From Symbiodinium natans (taxonomy: Eukaryota; Sar; Dinophyceae; Suessiales; Symbiodiniaceae): a stretch of 62,000 bases of DNA. Of this stretch, positions 45,961 through 58,458 are shown one piece after another (positions within the stretch are counted from its first letter, which is position 1; each line of letters starts with the position of its first letter). The notes beneath the pieces were generated by a model, which saw nothing but the letters and a program-made list of their open reading frames with translations, did not search any database and had not been told where the DNA came from. The stretch spans positions 1 through 62,000 of the forward strand of contig CAJNDS010000413.1 of the NCBI GenBank assembly GCA_905221605.1, in the 5' to 3' direction. Position numbers and translations under genes: made by a program.

Positions 45961-48900
45961 CCACCTTTCGCACTGAAGCGGCGACATGTAGGTTCAAGTC
46001 CCTGCGGGAGTCGTCAGAGTCCGCTTTGTCAAGGGCACCCCTTTGTATGATGCGCGTTGACACATCTGCGGGTTAGGCCAGGTGCCTCAGCCCACGCAGC
46101 CTCGATCTTTCGATCCCTGATCTTCCTAGGTAGGGATTATGGTAGGGGGTACGACAATCCCTACCAAGGACTGTTAGTATAGGGGGAACATCCCAATGGC
46201 TACCAGGCTACGCAACCTGATAACGCTAACCCTGGGGCCTGCAGCACTGATCCTAGCAACTTTAAACCATAAACGCAGGCTGGATCGGGTTCGTTTGCCC
46301 CGTTTCACTGTGGTCACATGCTGAAAAGCATGGCGGGGCCAATGGTGACAGACTTTTGCATGGTTCACATGTGCGTCGCCGCCATGTACATGTTCGAAGC
46401 AAAAAAGCGCGGTAAAACCTCGACTTTTTACGTGGAATTCTTCCTGCGTTTTCGGAATTGGATGTACTGTATACCTACGGGCATGGATGCAGTCGGCAAT
46501 GCATGTGCTGGTAGCATGGATGTTACCACCCTTCCGGGATGGATGCAGTGGGCAAAAGCATCTACTCGCAGCACACATGGGCCGGGCAAACGGAGACGAT
46601 CCACCCCCTTATTTTTTCTAAACCCTACAATCGCAGGTGCTAAAGCTGTTCCAGAAAGCTGAAGAAAAGCAGAGGCTGGGCAGGCCGGCGCTGCAGTCGT
46701 CAATCCAGGCCTCAGCAATCGGTTTGTACCTTGATGAGGCCCCGAGTTGAGATGCAGGGATATCAACGGATTACCAACGACGGGGTGAGTTTGAAAAGCT
46801 CCTACAAGGCCTCAGCAGCTACACTTGCGATGCGCTTGCCACAGCTGGTGACTGATTGGCATCGTCGTGAAGCCTGCTGAGTAGAGGCTTCATATTTCCT
46901 GTACTGTAACTACAGTACATGTGCGTCAGGAAGAATGGCCAAACATGCCAGGTGCCAAAGCAGCACACGGAGGCATGGGAAGAGGCTTCTCCCTGTTGCC
47001 ACATGTTGTGGCAGCCAGCGCAACTCTCAAGCTTCAAATTGAACAAGTATCTCCAGCAATTCAAACTCGGTTAAGAGGCTTTTGTCTATGCGCTGTGCCC
47101 CAGCCCATCTGGCTGACAGCCTTTCGGTCGAATGGCGGGGTTGCCAGAACTAATGTCTACGCACAGCTGAAGCCTGGCGGGATCGCCAGGCATGTTTGTA
47201 AATCACGTGCATGATCTCATGGCCATGAAAGAGTCTGTACTCGTCCCGATCATCAGAGAAATTGCATCAGCCACAGCTCCCGTAACTTCAGCGTTTGCTG
47301 TTCCGTGCTTGTTCTTTTTGACCTATACACTTTGCTGACTCTTTCTGGAAAAGCTGCTTACCCCCGTTCAAAGACAACCAAAGGAGCCTTATTCTAAGGC
47401 GCCACGTGTCACTGTGCTGCCCGTCTTTGCTGCACCTCCTCAGCAAGCAACAGGACTTCGCCATCCAAGCCTGATTCGATTCTCCATCTCTGCCTACGTG
47501 ACATCTCCTATGCGGAGATTTGCCACCAGAGCATGGCCCAGCTTGCGTGGTACTGTATACGTCTGTCCGGATGTCGTGATGCTTTGCGCGGCTCTGGTCT
47601 GGAGCACGCGGTCGATGTCAGCAGCTCTGGCAGTCCCGCGCGAGATGCAAAGAAGCCACGAAATCATGGCGGGCCAGACAATGCACGAGCATCAAACCGG
47701 CTGGGCACGTCAATCCCCTCGTTTACTACGCCTATTGTTGCCGATGCAGCCTTGTCTGGCCCCAGAATTAAGCTGCGGTGAGGGCACCCAGCCCTGACCA
47801 AGTTATGCACATTGCAAAACCACAGGTGGCGCAACTAGTGAGTGCATCTTCGCAATGCGACGATTCTTTCGCACGCCTTGCAGGCTGCAGGCTCTTCCCT
47901 TTGCCGATTTCGTAGAGATAGCAGCTAGCTGCACATGCGGACTAAGACAAGAGCCTCGAGCCTGCAAGACATGTACGCCTGGCCATCAGCGCTGATTGGC
48001 GGAGGCGTGCCCAAAATCAGACCGTGGAGATCGACGGCTGTCAGTCACCGGTTACCTCGGCACGTGTCCCTTAACTGCTTCCTCGCAAAAAGCTCAGGCC
48101 GCAAGAGCCAGCCCTAGAGTCTAGAGGCTGCCCCAACCAACGTTGCAACAAAACTGTGAACCGGCCATGTCAACATGTCAAGTCAAACTCAGCGAGCTAC
48201 ACACAGCAAGCATCCTCAACTCCAATGGTGAGCCCGGCAGCTTGGAGTACTTGTCTGCGCAAGGTCGCCGGACGAACCTCATGAGGGAGATGCGCCGGAT
48301 AGGCTATCAAATTTCTAAGCGTGATCGCCTGCAGCTCAATAAGCTACCAGGGCCAGACTCTGTTCACCAATCCCCGCCATGGTTCGGCCGTGCTGCGCAG
48401 CCGACCACGCTACACTTGCACACGCTGGACACTTCTTCAAAGTCACAATAAACTAATCAAACGTCGAGGGCATGCGCGCCCCGCATTGTTGCGGAGCTGG
48501 CTACAGTGATGGTGGTGGTGGTGGTGGCGGAGTAGAAGAAACGGTGGTGGTACGTGCTAACCGCAACACATGTGGCATGTCTGAATTTGTTCTGCAAATG
48601 CCAGGCTGGGCACCGAAAAGTGAAGCTCGCAGTGCAACTAGCTGCCTCAACAGGAGATACTTTGTTCTCGACAGCCCCGAAAATATGCATCCACACATAG
48701 TAGTCATGGTAGTTACAGTGTTTTTTTGGGGGGGAATTTCCAAGTAGCGTTGACTATGTTAATTTCCACCAGCGCAGTGTCGCGACCTTATGGCATCAAC
48801 GTCGCCAAGAGTCGAAGGCCCTGGAAGGAGACATCCACATCCGCCAAGCAAGGCCGGCCTGTGGTTTGCCATTGCACTTTAGGTTTAGGGTTTAGGGTTT

Positions 48901-49240
48901 AGGGTTTAGGGTTTAGGGTTTAGGGTTTAGGGTTTAGGGTTTAGGATGGTTTACAGTTTTTTGAATTGCCACCAGCCAAGCAGACACGCCGCACTGCAGG
49001 GTCATTTTTGCTTTCCGGCGGGCAGATTTGGCCTGGTGGTATGGCTAAGGGTTTCCTTCCAAGTGGAGAACGACACGCAATCGTGCCCTTGGAATGTTAG
49101 ATCCCGAGTTCTCGGGATCCCAGACATGACGTGCGATTTGCACGTGCGCGAAGGGCAAATACCGAAAACAAACTTGGTTTTATAGGACAGTCTTGTAGGT
49201 CCATGTTTGGGAGAGTCTAGGCCTATATAGGCCCAGGCAC
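45961..49240. other. Spacer with short unrecognised ORFs, one palindromic remnant and one TTTAGGG array
   Basis: 46133-46195 carries the GGGGGAACATCCCA end of the TGGGATGT family. Plus-strand frames at 46318-46662, 46921-47214, 47414-47797 and 48143-48451 (REMRRIGYQISKRDRLQLNK) are short, and only the last reads clearly like protein. 48870-48945 is a perfect TTTAGGG array. Confidence 0.3.
48870..48945. repeat. TTTAGGG array
   Basis: Ten to eleven perfect heptamers with no inverted partner within 1.7 kb. Confidence 0.95.
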
Positions 49241-49284
49241 TTGCACCCTTACGGAAACGGGCTCTCAGAGCTGCAGGTCAAAAA

Positions 49285-50540
49285 TCACCGGAGTGGCTGG
49301 CCTTGTACATGTCGGCCCCAGAGTTCCAGAATTGACAAGGACCTAGCGCCACATGGCAGCAGCTTGTTCTTCTTCAGCGTCTTGTTGAGGCTCTTGTTGT
49401 GGATAGCTACCTGTAAACCACGTGGGTGCACCAAACTGATTTTCCGCAACTTTTCAATCACCTGCTGCTGGTCCTTCAGGTAACAAATTTGCGACTTTCG
49501 CCAAGTTCTGGATGACTTTGCGATTTCGTCATGCCCAAAGGCGAAATCCAACAGGACTGTCATCTCATCCTCTGGAAACATCTCGACGCCGATCTCTGTC
49601 TCTAGGGTTCCATGGATGAAGGCTTCGATGTACCAAGGTCTCTGTGCAGAGGCTTCTTCTCACCATGACCTTCTCTGCCTTCTGCGCATCCCACTTCGCC
49701 TTCTCGACGATCTTTTCAAAGAAAGGTCTGAGCTTTGCAATGTCTTTCTCCTTTTCGGCTTTCAGTGCAGCTTCTATTGTTCCTTCCCTGCCACTTTTGC
49801 TCCATAGCTCTTGAGCTTTTCCTTCAGGCCATCTTTCCGCTCTGTGAGCTGGTTGTGAATTCGATCATTGAGTGCGTCCTTGGAGCCAACGTCCTTCGGC
49901 CAAGGCTGGATTGCGATGACTGGATTCTTGCTCTTGATATTCATCTCTTGCAAAAACTGCATGACCTTGAACAACTCCACCTCAGACATGTCGGCTTTTT
50001 CAAATCCACATTTTAACAACACCGTCACGCGTGCGACCATCTTGCACTGCCTGTCTGATGGCGTCCGCGCTGATCATCACAACATCAACTTCGCTCTCCA
50101 TGCAGTAGGGCAATGCCTTCGGCCACTCATCCAGGTGGTTCAGATCGACATTTTTGAAACCATGAGTTGCGAACCAGTCATCCATCTGCTCCTTGAGGTC
50201 GTCATAGTATGCACTGTTCATGGCCATGATCCTCATCACCACGATGGGCCTCTTTGCTTCCTCTCGGTCCTTCTTGGCACCTCTGAACATGAAGTCGATG
50301 AACTGGCGCACATCGAGTTTGCCACTTCTGTTTTTTTAGGGTTTTTTTTTTTTGCCACCCGCTTAGCTGACCTCTCTTAGGGTTTAGGGTTTAGGGTTTA
50401 GCAGTCTCATCATCCCAGTTTGAGCCGGTCTTCCGCAAGAGCTCCCTCAGCTCCTCCTCCTTGCTCAGCTGGCCATCCTTGTCTTCATCCGCATCCTCGA
50501 AAATATTCTTCACCCGCCCGGCACCCTCCCATGTCGACAT
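49285..50540 (-). CDS. EF-hand calcium-binding protein, with frame disruptions (gene or young pseudogene)
   Basis: Exon 1 (50540-50406) starts ATG in a GCCACCATG context and has a clear EF-hand loop, DADEDKDGQLSKEEELRELL. A 78-bp intron (50405-50328, GA...AG, containing TTTAGGG and T-tract sequence) leads to exon 2, which opens with a second EF-hand-like stretch (SGKLDVRQFIDFMF). After that comes a helical, charged protein (MDDWFATHGFKNVDLNHLDE, EMNIKSKNPVIAIQPWPK, ALKAEKEKDIAKLRPFFEK) ending at 49285. The frame changes three times, near 50010 (an A4 run), 49785 and 49650. At the first two sites a one-base indel restores continuity. Either the copy is a pseudogene or the assembly has small errors; tiny introns are less likely. 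The role beyond calcium binding is unknown. Confidence 0.6.
50342..50367. repeat. T-tract plus GCCACCCGCTTAGC module
   Basis: T12 followed by GCCACCCGCTTAGC, flanked by TTTAGGG on both sides, in the EF-hand intron. The same module recurs at 35604-35627 and 57519-57542. Confidence 0.7.
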
Positions 50541-50689
50541 GGTGGCAAAAAAAAAACTCTGTCTGCAAAGGCTGCTGAAGCTCGAGACCGACTTGAGGGT
50601 TTAGGGCTTCAGGGCTACCGATGCAACCACAATGGCGTCTCAGGCTCCGTCTCTCTCTTCGATGTTTCTCGGGCGTTAGGGGCCCTAAA

Positions 50690-50757
50690 CCCTAAACCCT
50701 AAACCCTAAACCCTAAACCCTAAACCCTAAACCCTAAACCCTAAACCCTAAACCCGG
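50690..50757. repeat. CCCTAAA array
   Basis: Nine to ten perfect heptamers, about 150 bp upstream of the EF-hand start codon. Confidence 0.95.
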
Positions 50758-50900
50758 TGAGGATCTTCCATGAAGCAGGCGCGCCTGAACCATGTCGCAG
50801 CGGTAGCCTGCGATGCGGGCGCTGGTCGCTCCACCTTTTGGTGTCCCGGCTGACTCGTCAAGGGGGTTTAGGGTTTAGGGTTTTTTTTTAAGGGTTTAGG

Positions 50901-50994
50901 GTTTACGAAAATATGGGTCCCCTGTAATCGACCCCAAATAGTAGGATTCCCTGAGAAAAAGGACCCACATGAGGCCGCCCTGATTTTCGGAAAC
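50901..50994. mobile_element. MITE-like palindromic element, GTTTACG...CGTAAAC family
   Basis: Begins GTTTACGAAAATATGGGTCC and ends GGCCGCCCTGATTTTCGGAAAC, with the shared core CCCCAAATAGTAGGATTCCC. Confidence 0.55.
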
Positions 50995-51777
50995 CCCCAA
51001 ATAGGCACCGCGAATCTTAGCCGGAAGTCAAGGGCTAGCAGATCGCCAAGAAATCAACTATGTGGTTGGCTGTGTGGGTTTGCATGGAGAGAATAGCGAA
51101 TAGAATCGTGCGCGCACCGAGCTGCCATCCGAGTGACACTTTACAAGAACGAAAACATCGCTGGGGATCTATGAGCACCCCCGCACGACAGAATGTTAGG
51201 CTGAAAGCCCTTTCAATCTTGGCTCTCCATGCATGCGAGGCACACGGCATGTCCTGATGCTTCCAGCTCCTGTGCAACAGCCACTTTTGCGGGTCAGATC
51301 GACATGGGCATGGGCAAAGACCCTGCCGCACTAAGGCTTTCTCTTCTGGGCGGCAAGGCCTTGTGGAGCTCGAGACTCGAAGAGCCTAGGACTTTGCCGT
51401 TGCCTCAGCAAGTCTGCTGACCAAGACAGCCCGGGGTGCATGCTGGAGGGAATCCGCGCAGCAACGTCTTCCAACTTAGCACATGGCCATCGAGAAGTTC
51501 AAGGTCCAGGTTTCCAGAATCCTGCGCTCCGATCGTGTTGCCATGCTGGCTGATATAATGCCAACCGCCCAAAACTTGGTAATGCTTCGACTTTGGATTG
51601 CCTTCCAAGGGGCAAACGGAAATATCAGTATCATGACAAACACGGCAGCCACAGCAACAACTACGGCGACAACTGTGAAGGATTTTAAAGGTTTGGCCAA
51701 ACTATTTTTTTAAGGTTTGGCTATGTTTGGCTAAGGTGTGGCCAATCTTGTTTTGCGGCACGCTACTGGGGAAAAAC

Positions 51778-52255
<478 letters not shown>

Positions 52256-52281
52256 TGCTATTGATAGAAAACAACTTTACT

Positions 52282-55012
52282 TTACTCGTCTGAAACTTGC
52301 TTTAGAAGAGCCAAAGTCGCCGCGATGTCCAGGTGCTCGCCTGGGGCCCGACAATCCTGCCTCTGCCTGGGCGCCATGCCTTCACCCATCGCGAACATGA
52401 TGCTCTCGGTGTTTCCGCGTGCCCGAAACGCTCTCGCCCTGGCAACGTGTGCACCGGACTCCCCGCGCACGTCGGGCGGAATTTTGCCAAGTATCGCCAG
52501 TTGGTTCTCGCATCGCGGCAGGCGCGAAATCTCTTCTTGCCTAGGTCACGTGCACCTTCCATGGCCCTAAACCCTAAACCCTAAACCCTAAACCCTAAAC
52601 CCTAAACCCTAAACCCTAAACCCTAAACCCTAAACCCTAAACCCTAAACCCTAAACCCTAAACCCTAAACCCTAAACCCAAACCCCAAACCCCAAGCCCA
52701 AACCCCAAACCCCAAACCCTAAACCCTAACCCTAAACCTTAGACCCTTTTCAAACCTAAGCCCATTCAAAAGTCGGCCGTGCTTTTTTCTCTCTCAACTT
52801 GTTTACCATAAGAAATAGGCATATAGCAATGTAACAATAAGAATGTAAGAATATACTACCTTTTTAGTAATTTGAGAACATCAGAAGGTAAGAAAACTAA
52901 GCATGCAAGAAAAAAGAGTGTAAGAACATATGAATGCAAGAGAGTGGTGTTTGGGGGGTCATCTTGGAAGGCTCTTGGAGTGGCTGGTGCTTACACGGTT
53001 TGGGTACAAGCGCCGGCATAGCGGCGATTCTTGCCTTTGCCATGTTTCTACTTAGACTTACGATCACTACTGTATACAAGCTATGGTATCACTGAAGCTT
53101 GAGAACTCTGCTCCAGATCAGTTTTGTGAATGAGCATGTAGAGCACATTCTCGATGTCCAGCTCAATAGTTTTGGGCTCCTGTCCGAATCTACCGTCGGG
53201 ATAGGAGCAAATGCACGACACAAGTGCCACGCAGTCTGTGTCTTCGCATCTCCCCACCTGTTGACCAGGATGGTCTGGTTTCCAAAACCATGCCACCTCG
53301 GGCGTCGAATCTTTGACCTTCAGGGCCCATCACACGCAGTGTAAAGACCTTCCGATTGCTCGAATCAGCTTGCTGAGAGGGACCCTGATGTGAGGAACAG
53401 CTCGAAACAAACCCCAAGTTCTCCGGTGCCTTTCCGACAGTGGCGCGCATGCGAACTCGAAGGGGGTCCAGCTCGCTGGTGCTCCGCAGATTGAGGAGCT
53501 GGGTAGGAACTTCCACTTCCTGATGCATCCGTTTCTCAACTGATCAAACCATGAGCTGGCCCTTCTCCTATATGCCAAATGGGACCCCTAAACTGCGTCA
53601 AGGGGTCTGAGTGCCTTGCAGCGTGTTGCATGTGCCAAACAAGTGCCAAGCCACATCAAACTTCACTCGCAGCACGCAGCAACCGTCTGGACCCTTGCGT
53701 CCGTGCCTGCTGTCACGCCATCCCCACTCGGTGTGGGGTTTGGGATAATGTAACCTTCAGTAGACTGCCCTTAAATCAATTCCACGAAGACACCTCATCT
53801 TCCCGGCTATCGTGGAGGGTCTAGGATTTAGGGTGCACCCAGTTCGGCAGCGGGTCCTGGCGTAGTGCGACATGCAGGTTGTCCCTTCAATAAAGATCAG
53901 AGGCCCACATATAGATACCCCGTATAATTCCGTAGAGGAAAAAGCGTGGATTCCCATTCCTTGACCCAGGAGTGCCTCTTCTTCAGGTTATACAGTTGTC
54001 CTCCCAATTCTGTGCAACCCAAGCCCAACGCGATGCCACCTCACGTGAGCATGAACCCCTGAACCCTCAACCCTTTTGTATATAAACCCTTTTTGCAACA
54101 GGCTTGCCAATTCCATGCACCCTAATTAAACCCTAAACCCTAGGGTTTACGGTGGACCCTGACTGCCTCACAAAGTTCAGCCACTCGAGCCGTAGCTCCA
54201 CGTTTCCAGCGGCGTGACGGTGAGATGCCGCCTGCGAAAGGTGCCGCAAAACCATGTGAGACCAAGGGACTCAGGGACAGTTGTAGATACGCAAACAAAA
54301 ACAGTTGAACTTCAATACATATAGGTATGTAGAAAATATGAACATCAGCATAAACGTAAATTGGAAAAAACAATAAATGAATAATACACATATATGAATA
54401 TATCCACATACGTGTATGTATCCAACTATGCAACACAGCTACTAATGGTTGTTCTTGGTACGAGTAGCCCAACCCTACATCCTTACGCCATCTGGCCCCT
54501 ATGAACTCTCTTTTGCAAACGGGACTTAAGGAATACGCCTGTAGAATGGAGTTCCCTTTCGTGCAACAAGCTCCATATGTTTTTTAATTGGAGGATATCG
54601 ATCTCTCTGGGAAGTACCAACCCCCAATCCCCGTGGGGGAGCCTTGGGAGTGTTTGGGTTCTCCAAGCAGTCGAACAGCGCGATGGGCCTGTCCGAGTGC
54701 GCCTCCTCGCCAGCTTGGTCCGGCAGACAGGCATGATTTCAAGTGCGCCGGCTACCACCGCATATCCAAACACATGTCAAGGCTGCAGGCGCGTGAGCAC
54801 GTGCATTCAAATCTCTCTTTTTAATGATGAGGCACTGTTTCAGTGACCATGATGGGATCGGCGTACCCAATGACCTGAGCCCATGTCGCCAAGCCCACAG
54901 CCAGCTCAACGTAGATTGACTTAACATCCGTCACATGCCAAGCCACAGTGCGCAGAAAAAGCGAGTTTGTGTCAACGACTTCGATGGCCAGCGTTTGGCG
55001 CTTGTCATAGAC
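52282..55012 (-). CDS. Unidentified multi-exon gene (partial model)
   Basis: I do not recognise the protein. Minus-strand exons: 55012-54875 (46 codons; TNSLFLRTVAWHVTDVKSIY), 54705 towards 54526 (DRPIALFDCLENPNTPK, possibly spliced at AAG|GC or ending at TAA), 54231-54167 (AGNVELRLEWLNFV), 53519-53385 (45 codons; STSELDPLRVRMRATVGK), 53317-53081 (VKDSTPEVAWFWKPDHPG; CSYPDGRFGQEPKTIELDI) and 52539-52282 (LPRCENQLAILGKIPPDV, stop). Acceptors are CAG|G or AG|G. Donors include CTCAG|GT, TGAG|GC and CATCAG|GG. The first two exons and exons 53519 and 53317 join in phase. In-frame stops at 54526 and 53081 mean this could be two genes. A CCCTAAA array (52565-52745) lies in the last intron. Confidence 0.45.
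52565..52745. repeat. CCCTAAA/CCCCAAA array
   Basis: About 17 perfect CCCTAAA units followed by CCCCAAA variants, directly upstream (minus strand) of the exon starting at 52539. Confidence 0.95.
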
Positions 55013-57471
55013 CTGATGCAAACAAGTACGGCCGCAAGAAGTGTAAACCCTAAACCCTATTTAAACCCTAAACCCTAAACCCTAAAACCTAAACCCTAAA
55101 CCCTGACACCGCAGGAAATCCATGTGGTCACTTCTGGAGGTGGGGTTCGGGTTTCTTAACTGAACTTGGAACCCTAGCCAAAAGTCTATTTTTGGCTGTT
55201 TCTTAGGAATGATAGTACTCAAAAACGAAAAGTTATTCCCAAGTATCCCTAAGGTTAGGGCTTAAGGGGACCTATGTACCCTATTCTTACAGCTATGAAG
55301 GGCCCGTTGCAGTTTGGAAACACATCCGTGTGCTCCTGAACCCCCAGAAGCCCTGAATGTTCCTTTTTGCATCCAAGCCTCCCCAATGCCCACAGGTCAA
55401 GTATGCATATGGCAACAATCCTCAAGATTCCAGCCTCGGCCTATAATCAATTTCCGACCTTACAGCCCGCCTCTGAGCCTTACCGCCACTGAGTTAAACC
55501 CAAACCCTGTTGAGGCCCGGGTACAAGGAAGTCATGGGTCTCATCCCACTCGGGGTTCACGCTCGAGAATCTCAGCATGCACGCAACAGCAACTGCTTGG
55601 CATCAACGATGCAACAACCCCGTCTACAGCCGTTGTTTGCAGTAGCAGAAGTGATCTTGTTACCGAGTATTCATGAGTGACAACTGCAGGAACGAATTCA
55701 TCCCCAACATTAAGTTCCAAAAAAAAAAACATTCTAAAATCTCGGGGCTGGCTTGAATTGGCTTCAAGATTACGTGATCTCCAGGATGGGCTATTAGACC
55801 CTATAAGCCTGAAAACGGGGGCCCCTTATAGGGGTGTTTATGGGGAGTTCTCGGGCGAAATAGCCCATCCTGGTTAGTTTGCGGGGGCGTGTGAAGCCTA
55901 AGGGACCCATGGCAGCGAGGAGTCGTGCAGCAACATCACAAGAACTCAGCAGGGCGACCAACCCACACACCCCCACCCCCGAAACGCTAAGTCCTAACTA
56001 ATTTAGGGCTTTTGAGTAATTAGGGTTTAGGGTTTAGCCCTAAAATCAAACCCAGAAAGACTCCGGCGAGATGTGTCCTCTCAACCCAAGCCCAAGATGG
56101 AAAGCAAGCACGGGGGGCTGTTCTTGGGAGGCTTGCTTGTTGACAAGCCGCGACTGCGCGTGGTATCCATCTTCTCCACCGAAAGAGCCAGAATTAACAA
56201 CCCGGAGCTCAGTGCGCCAAAAACAACAAAGAAACAGTGCCGTCCAGAAGCACGGCTGAGGTCTGCCATTCTGCACCCGCCAGGGCCAAACTCAGGTAGG
56301 GGCCTCGGCAAAAGCCCCGCTGTGTGAGCGCAATACTGAAAAAAACTGGCTCCCATTCTTCTGTCAGCCTACCCCAGCACGGCCAGGTGACTTATTACCC
56401 TGTCTGACCGCTACTTCGGGAGCCTCTGTAATGCTGGTGAAGCAGCCGAGCACGCTGCTTGACACTTGTGACGTGTTGCTTGCCATGCTATGAAGCGAAG
56501 TCCAGCTGACGAGCTGCTCAGGAGGCTCAGCATTATGCAGCCTGTCGCATATCGCTTGCATATGACTTTGTGGGCTCGTTTCCGTCAGCAACACGCCAAA
56601 AGCCTCAAAACCCTTAAACCCTCAAGCTCTTATCAGCACCAAAAACTCAAAAACCCCTCCACCCCACAAGGCCCCAAAACACCAGACCCGGATGGGCTCT
56701 TCGACCTTGTAACCCTCAAAAAAGGGGCCCTTTACTACGGCTGTTTATGGGGGTGGGTGGCTATTAGACCCTGCAACCCTGAAAAAAGGGCCTCTCTAGG
56801 GCGGTTTTATGGGGGTTATAGAGCCTATAAGCGCTCGTCCTGGCAACCTCCAGCCCTAAACCCTAAACCCTATATACCCTATATACCCTACCCTATTTAC
56901 CCTATATACCCTATATACCCTATTTGCCCTTAACAGCGGACCCTGTGAGCTGCCGACTTCTAGAACGTTTCAAGGGCCAACCCTCCAGGAGGTTCCAGGC
57001 CCGCACGGCGGTGACGCGCAGGACGCCTGCAGGGCAGAAGCCGATAAACCCTTGGCATGCGGACTTGGGCAGCCGGCCAGGAACCTTACACCTTGAACCC
57101 TCTAAAGCCTCTGAGCCCTGTAAGGTTCAAATTGCTTTAATCGCTCACCCTCGGACAAGTCGGGCGAGCCACTTGCAGATCCAAGATGGTCTCTAGGTAT
57201 GCGCCCATCAAGATTGTAGGCCATCTATTTCTCACGGTGACATGACCTCCGATCCTCTATAGTCACTAGTCAAGACAATCGCTGTAGGGTTTCAGGGCTT
57301 CTAGGGCTTTAGCAGCTCAGATATGGAATCAGCTCAGCCTAATATTCATGCAGCAAAGGATTCCAGCAACCCTCGAGTTCTAGAGCCCGCGTTCGTGACT
57401 CAATCCACCGGTATGCCGGTAAATGAAGCCGACTAGAGTCTACAGCAAAAGACATGCAACACACGGGGCTT
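55013..57471. other. Spacer with palindromic elements and unrecognised ORFs
   Basis: Short CCCTAAA runs lie at 55045-55105. A 120-codon plus frame (55314-55676) overlaps a minus frame (55541-55732, VTHEYSVTRSLLLLQTTAVD); neither is identified. 56690-56842 carries two head-to-tail relatives of the CCAGGATGGGCT element. 56855-56935 is a CCCTATATA-type degenerate repeat. Confidence 0.3.
55781..55873. mobile_element. MITE-like element with perfect 15-bp inverted ends
   Basis: CCAGGATGGGCTATT at the left end is the exact reverse complement of AATAGCCCATCCTGG at the right end, 93 bp in all. Relatives are at 20335-20393 and 56690-56842. The inner part has a smaller palindrome (GGGGCCCCTTATAGGGG). 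Confidence 0.65.
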
Positions 57472-57588
57472 GGGGGGTTTAGGGTTTAGGGTTTAGGGTT
57501 TAGGGTTTAGGGTTTAGGTTTTTTTTTTGCCACCCGCCTAGCAGACCCCAGAGGGATCACTCCCTTAGGGTTTAGGGTTTAGGGTAAA
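57472..57588. repeat. TTTAGGG arrays around a T-tract/GCCACCCG module
   Basis: TTTAGGG units (57472-57518), then T10 GCCACCCGCCTAGC (57519-57542), then more TTTAGGG (57565-57588), the same layout as in the EF-hand intron. Confidence 0.8.
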
Positions 57589-58358
57589 CATCGACCCGCG
57601 GAGGCCTATGGGCTTGGGGTGCGCCAGAAGTGCTCGGTCCACGTTCTGCGACTCTGTGCCGATGGGCAGGGAAAACCTGCACATTTCGGCTACACTCCCC
57701 TTAGAACCTTAATAAACAATGATATTGTTAATACCCTCTTGGGAATGATATAAACAAAAAATAGTTCCCAAGGGGGGATATAGTCAGACTCGTGAGCGTG
57801 AAGATGATGACGATGGTGATGGCAAGTGAGGGATGGTGGTGATGATGATCTCATGCTTGTTCGTATGGATACGTAGAATAAACATTGCACACGAAACCTT
57901 CCGTGCTTTTCCATGGCCCTTAGCTGGAAGGGTTGGCTTTTTTGAGAGGAGGGAAGGGAGAGGGAGGGGTGGGTACACCCCACCTCTTCTCCACGTGCAG
58001 TAAAGCCTTTCGCCTTGCCGAGTGAACCACTTCTTGCACACAAAGAGTTTGAAATCTTTTGGATTCAGAGGTCTTGCCCGTAAAGCCAAATAGGCTGTTT
58101 CTGTTTTTCAGCTGCCCAAGTTCGAGAAAGACCGGCTTTTGCAGCCGCAGTTTTTGCAAGCTCTCAGTGGGAAGCAGCTGCTGTGCTAAAGGGTGGAAAG
58201 CAGAATCTATGGAAGCCGCGACCCGAATTTCCAACTTCGAAGGCCTAAACGTCTAGCACCTGCGCCGTCCAAATGACGGTTGCGGCTTCCTATAGGCCCA
58301 GCGCCGCGGCCAAACCTCTGCCTTCCCCGTGCCACTATCACACAGAAGAGGAGTACTC
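57589..58358 (-). other. Possible minus-strand exons, unidentified
   Basis: The minus frames near 57676-57589 (FSLPIGTESQNVDRALLAH) and 58234-57990 (LRLQKPVFLELGQLKNRNSL) read like protein, but splice borders were not resolved and no family is recognised. Confidence 0.25.
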
Positions 58359-58458
58359 GGAGGTTCGTGGGTACTTATAAGTAGGGTTATAAGTACCCTA
58401 ATGTCATAACCAGAGTTACGCTGCTTATAACCCTACTTATAAGTACCCCTGAACCTCC
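58359..58458. mobile_element. MITE-like element with 34-bp inverted arms
   Basis: GGAGGTTCGTGGGTACTTAT at the left is the near-perfect reverse complement of ATAAGTACCCCTGAACCTCC at the right, and pairing continues inwards through TAAGTAGGGTTATAAG. The total is 100 bp with a 30-bp loop. A degenerate relative lies at 22285-22392. Confidence 0.7.

Larger units (their letters stand above)
50541..51777. other. Upstream of the EF-hand gene: arrays and a palindromic element, no gene seen
   Basis: 50690-50757 is a perfect CCCTAAA array. 50865-50900 holds TTTAGGG units with a T9 run. 50901-50994 is a GTTTACG-family palindrome. 51035-51720 has only short frames of ordinary composition. Confidence 0.5.

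Noticed and set aside
45960-46015. tRNA-like T-arm (GGTTCAAGTCCC)
   Set aside because: The B-box-like sequence is present, but no A box, D arm or pairing acceptor stem could be found upstream.
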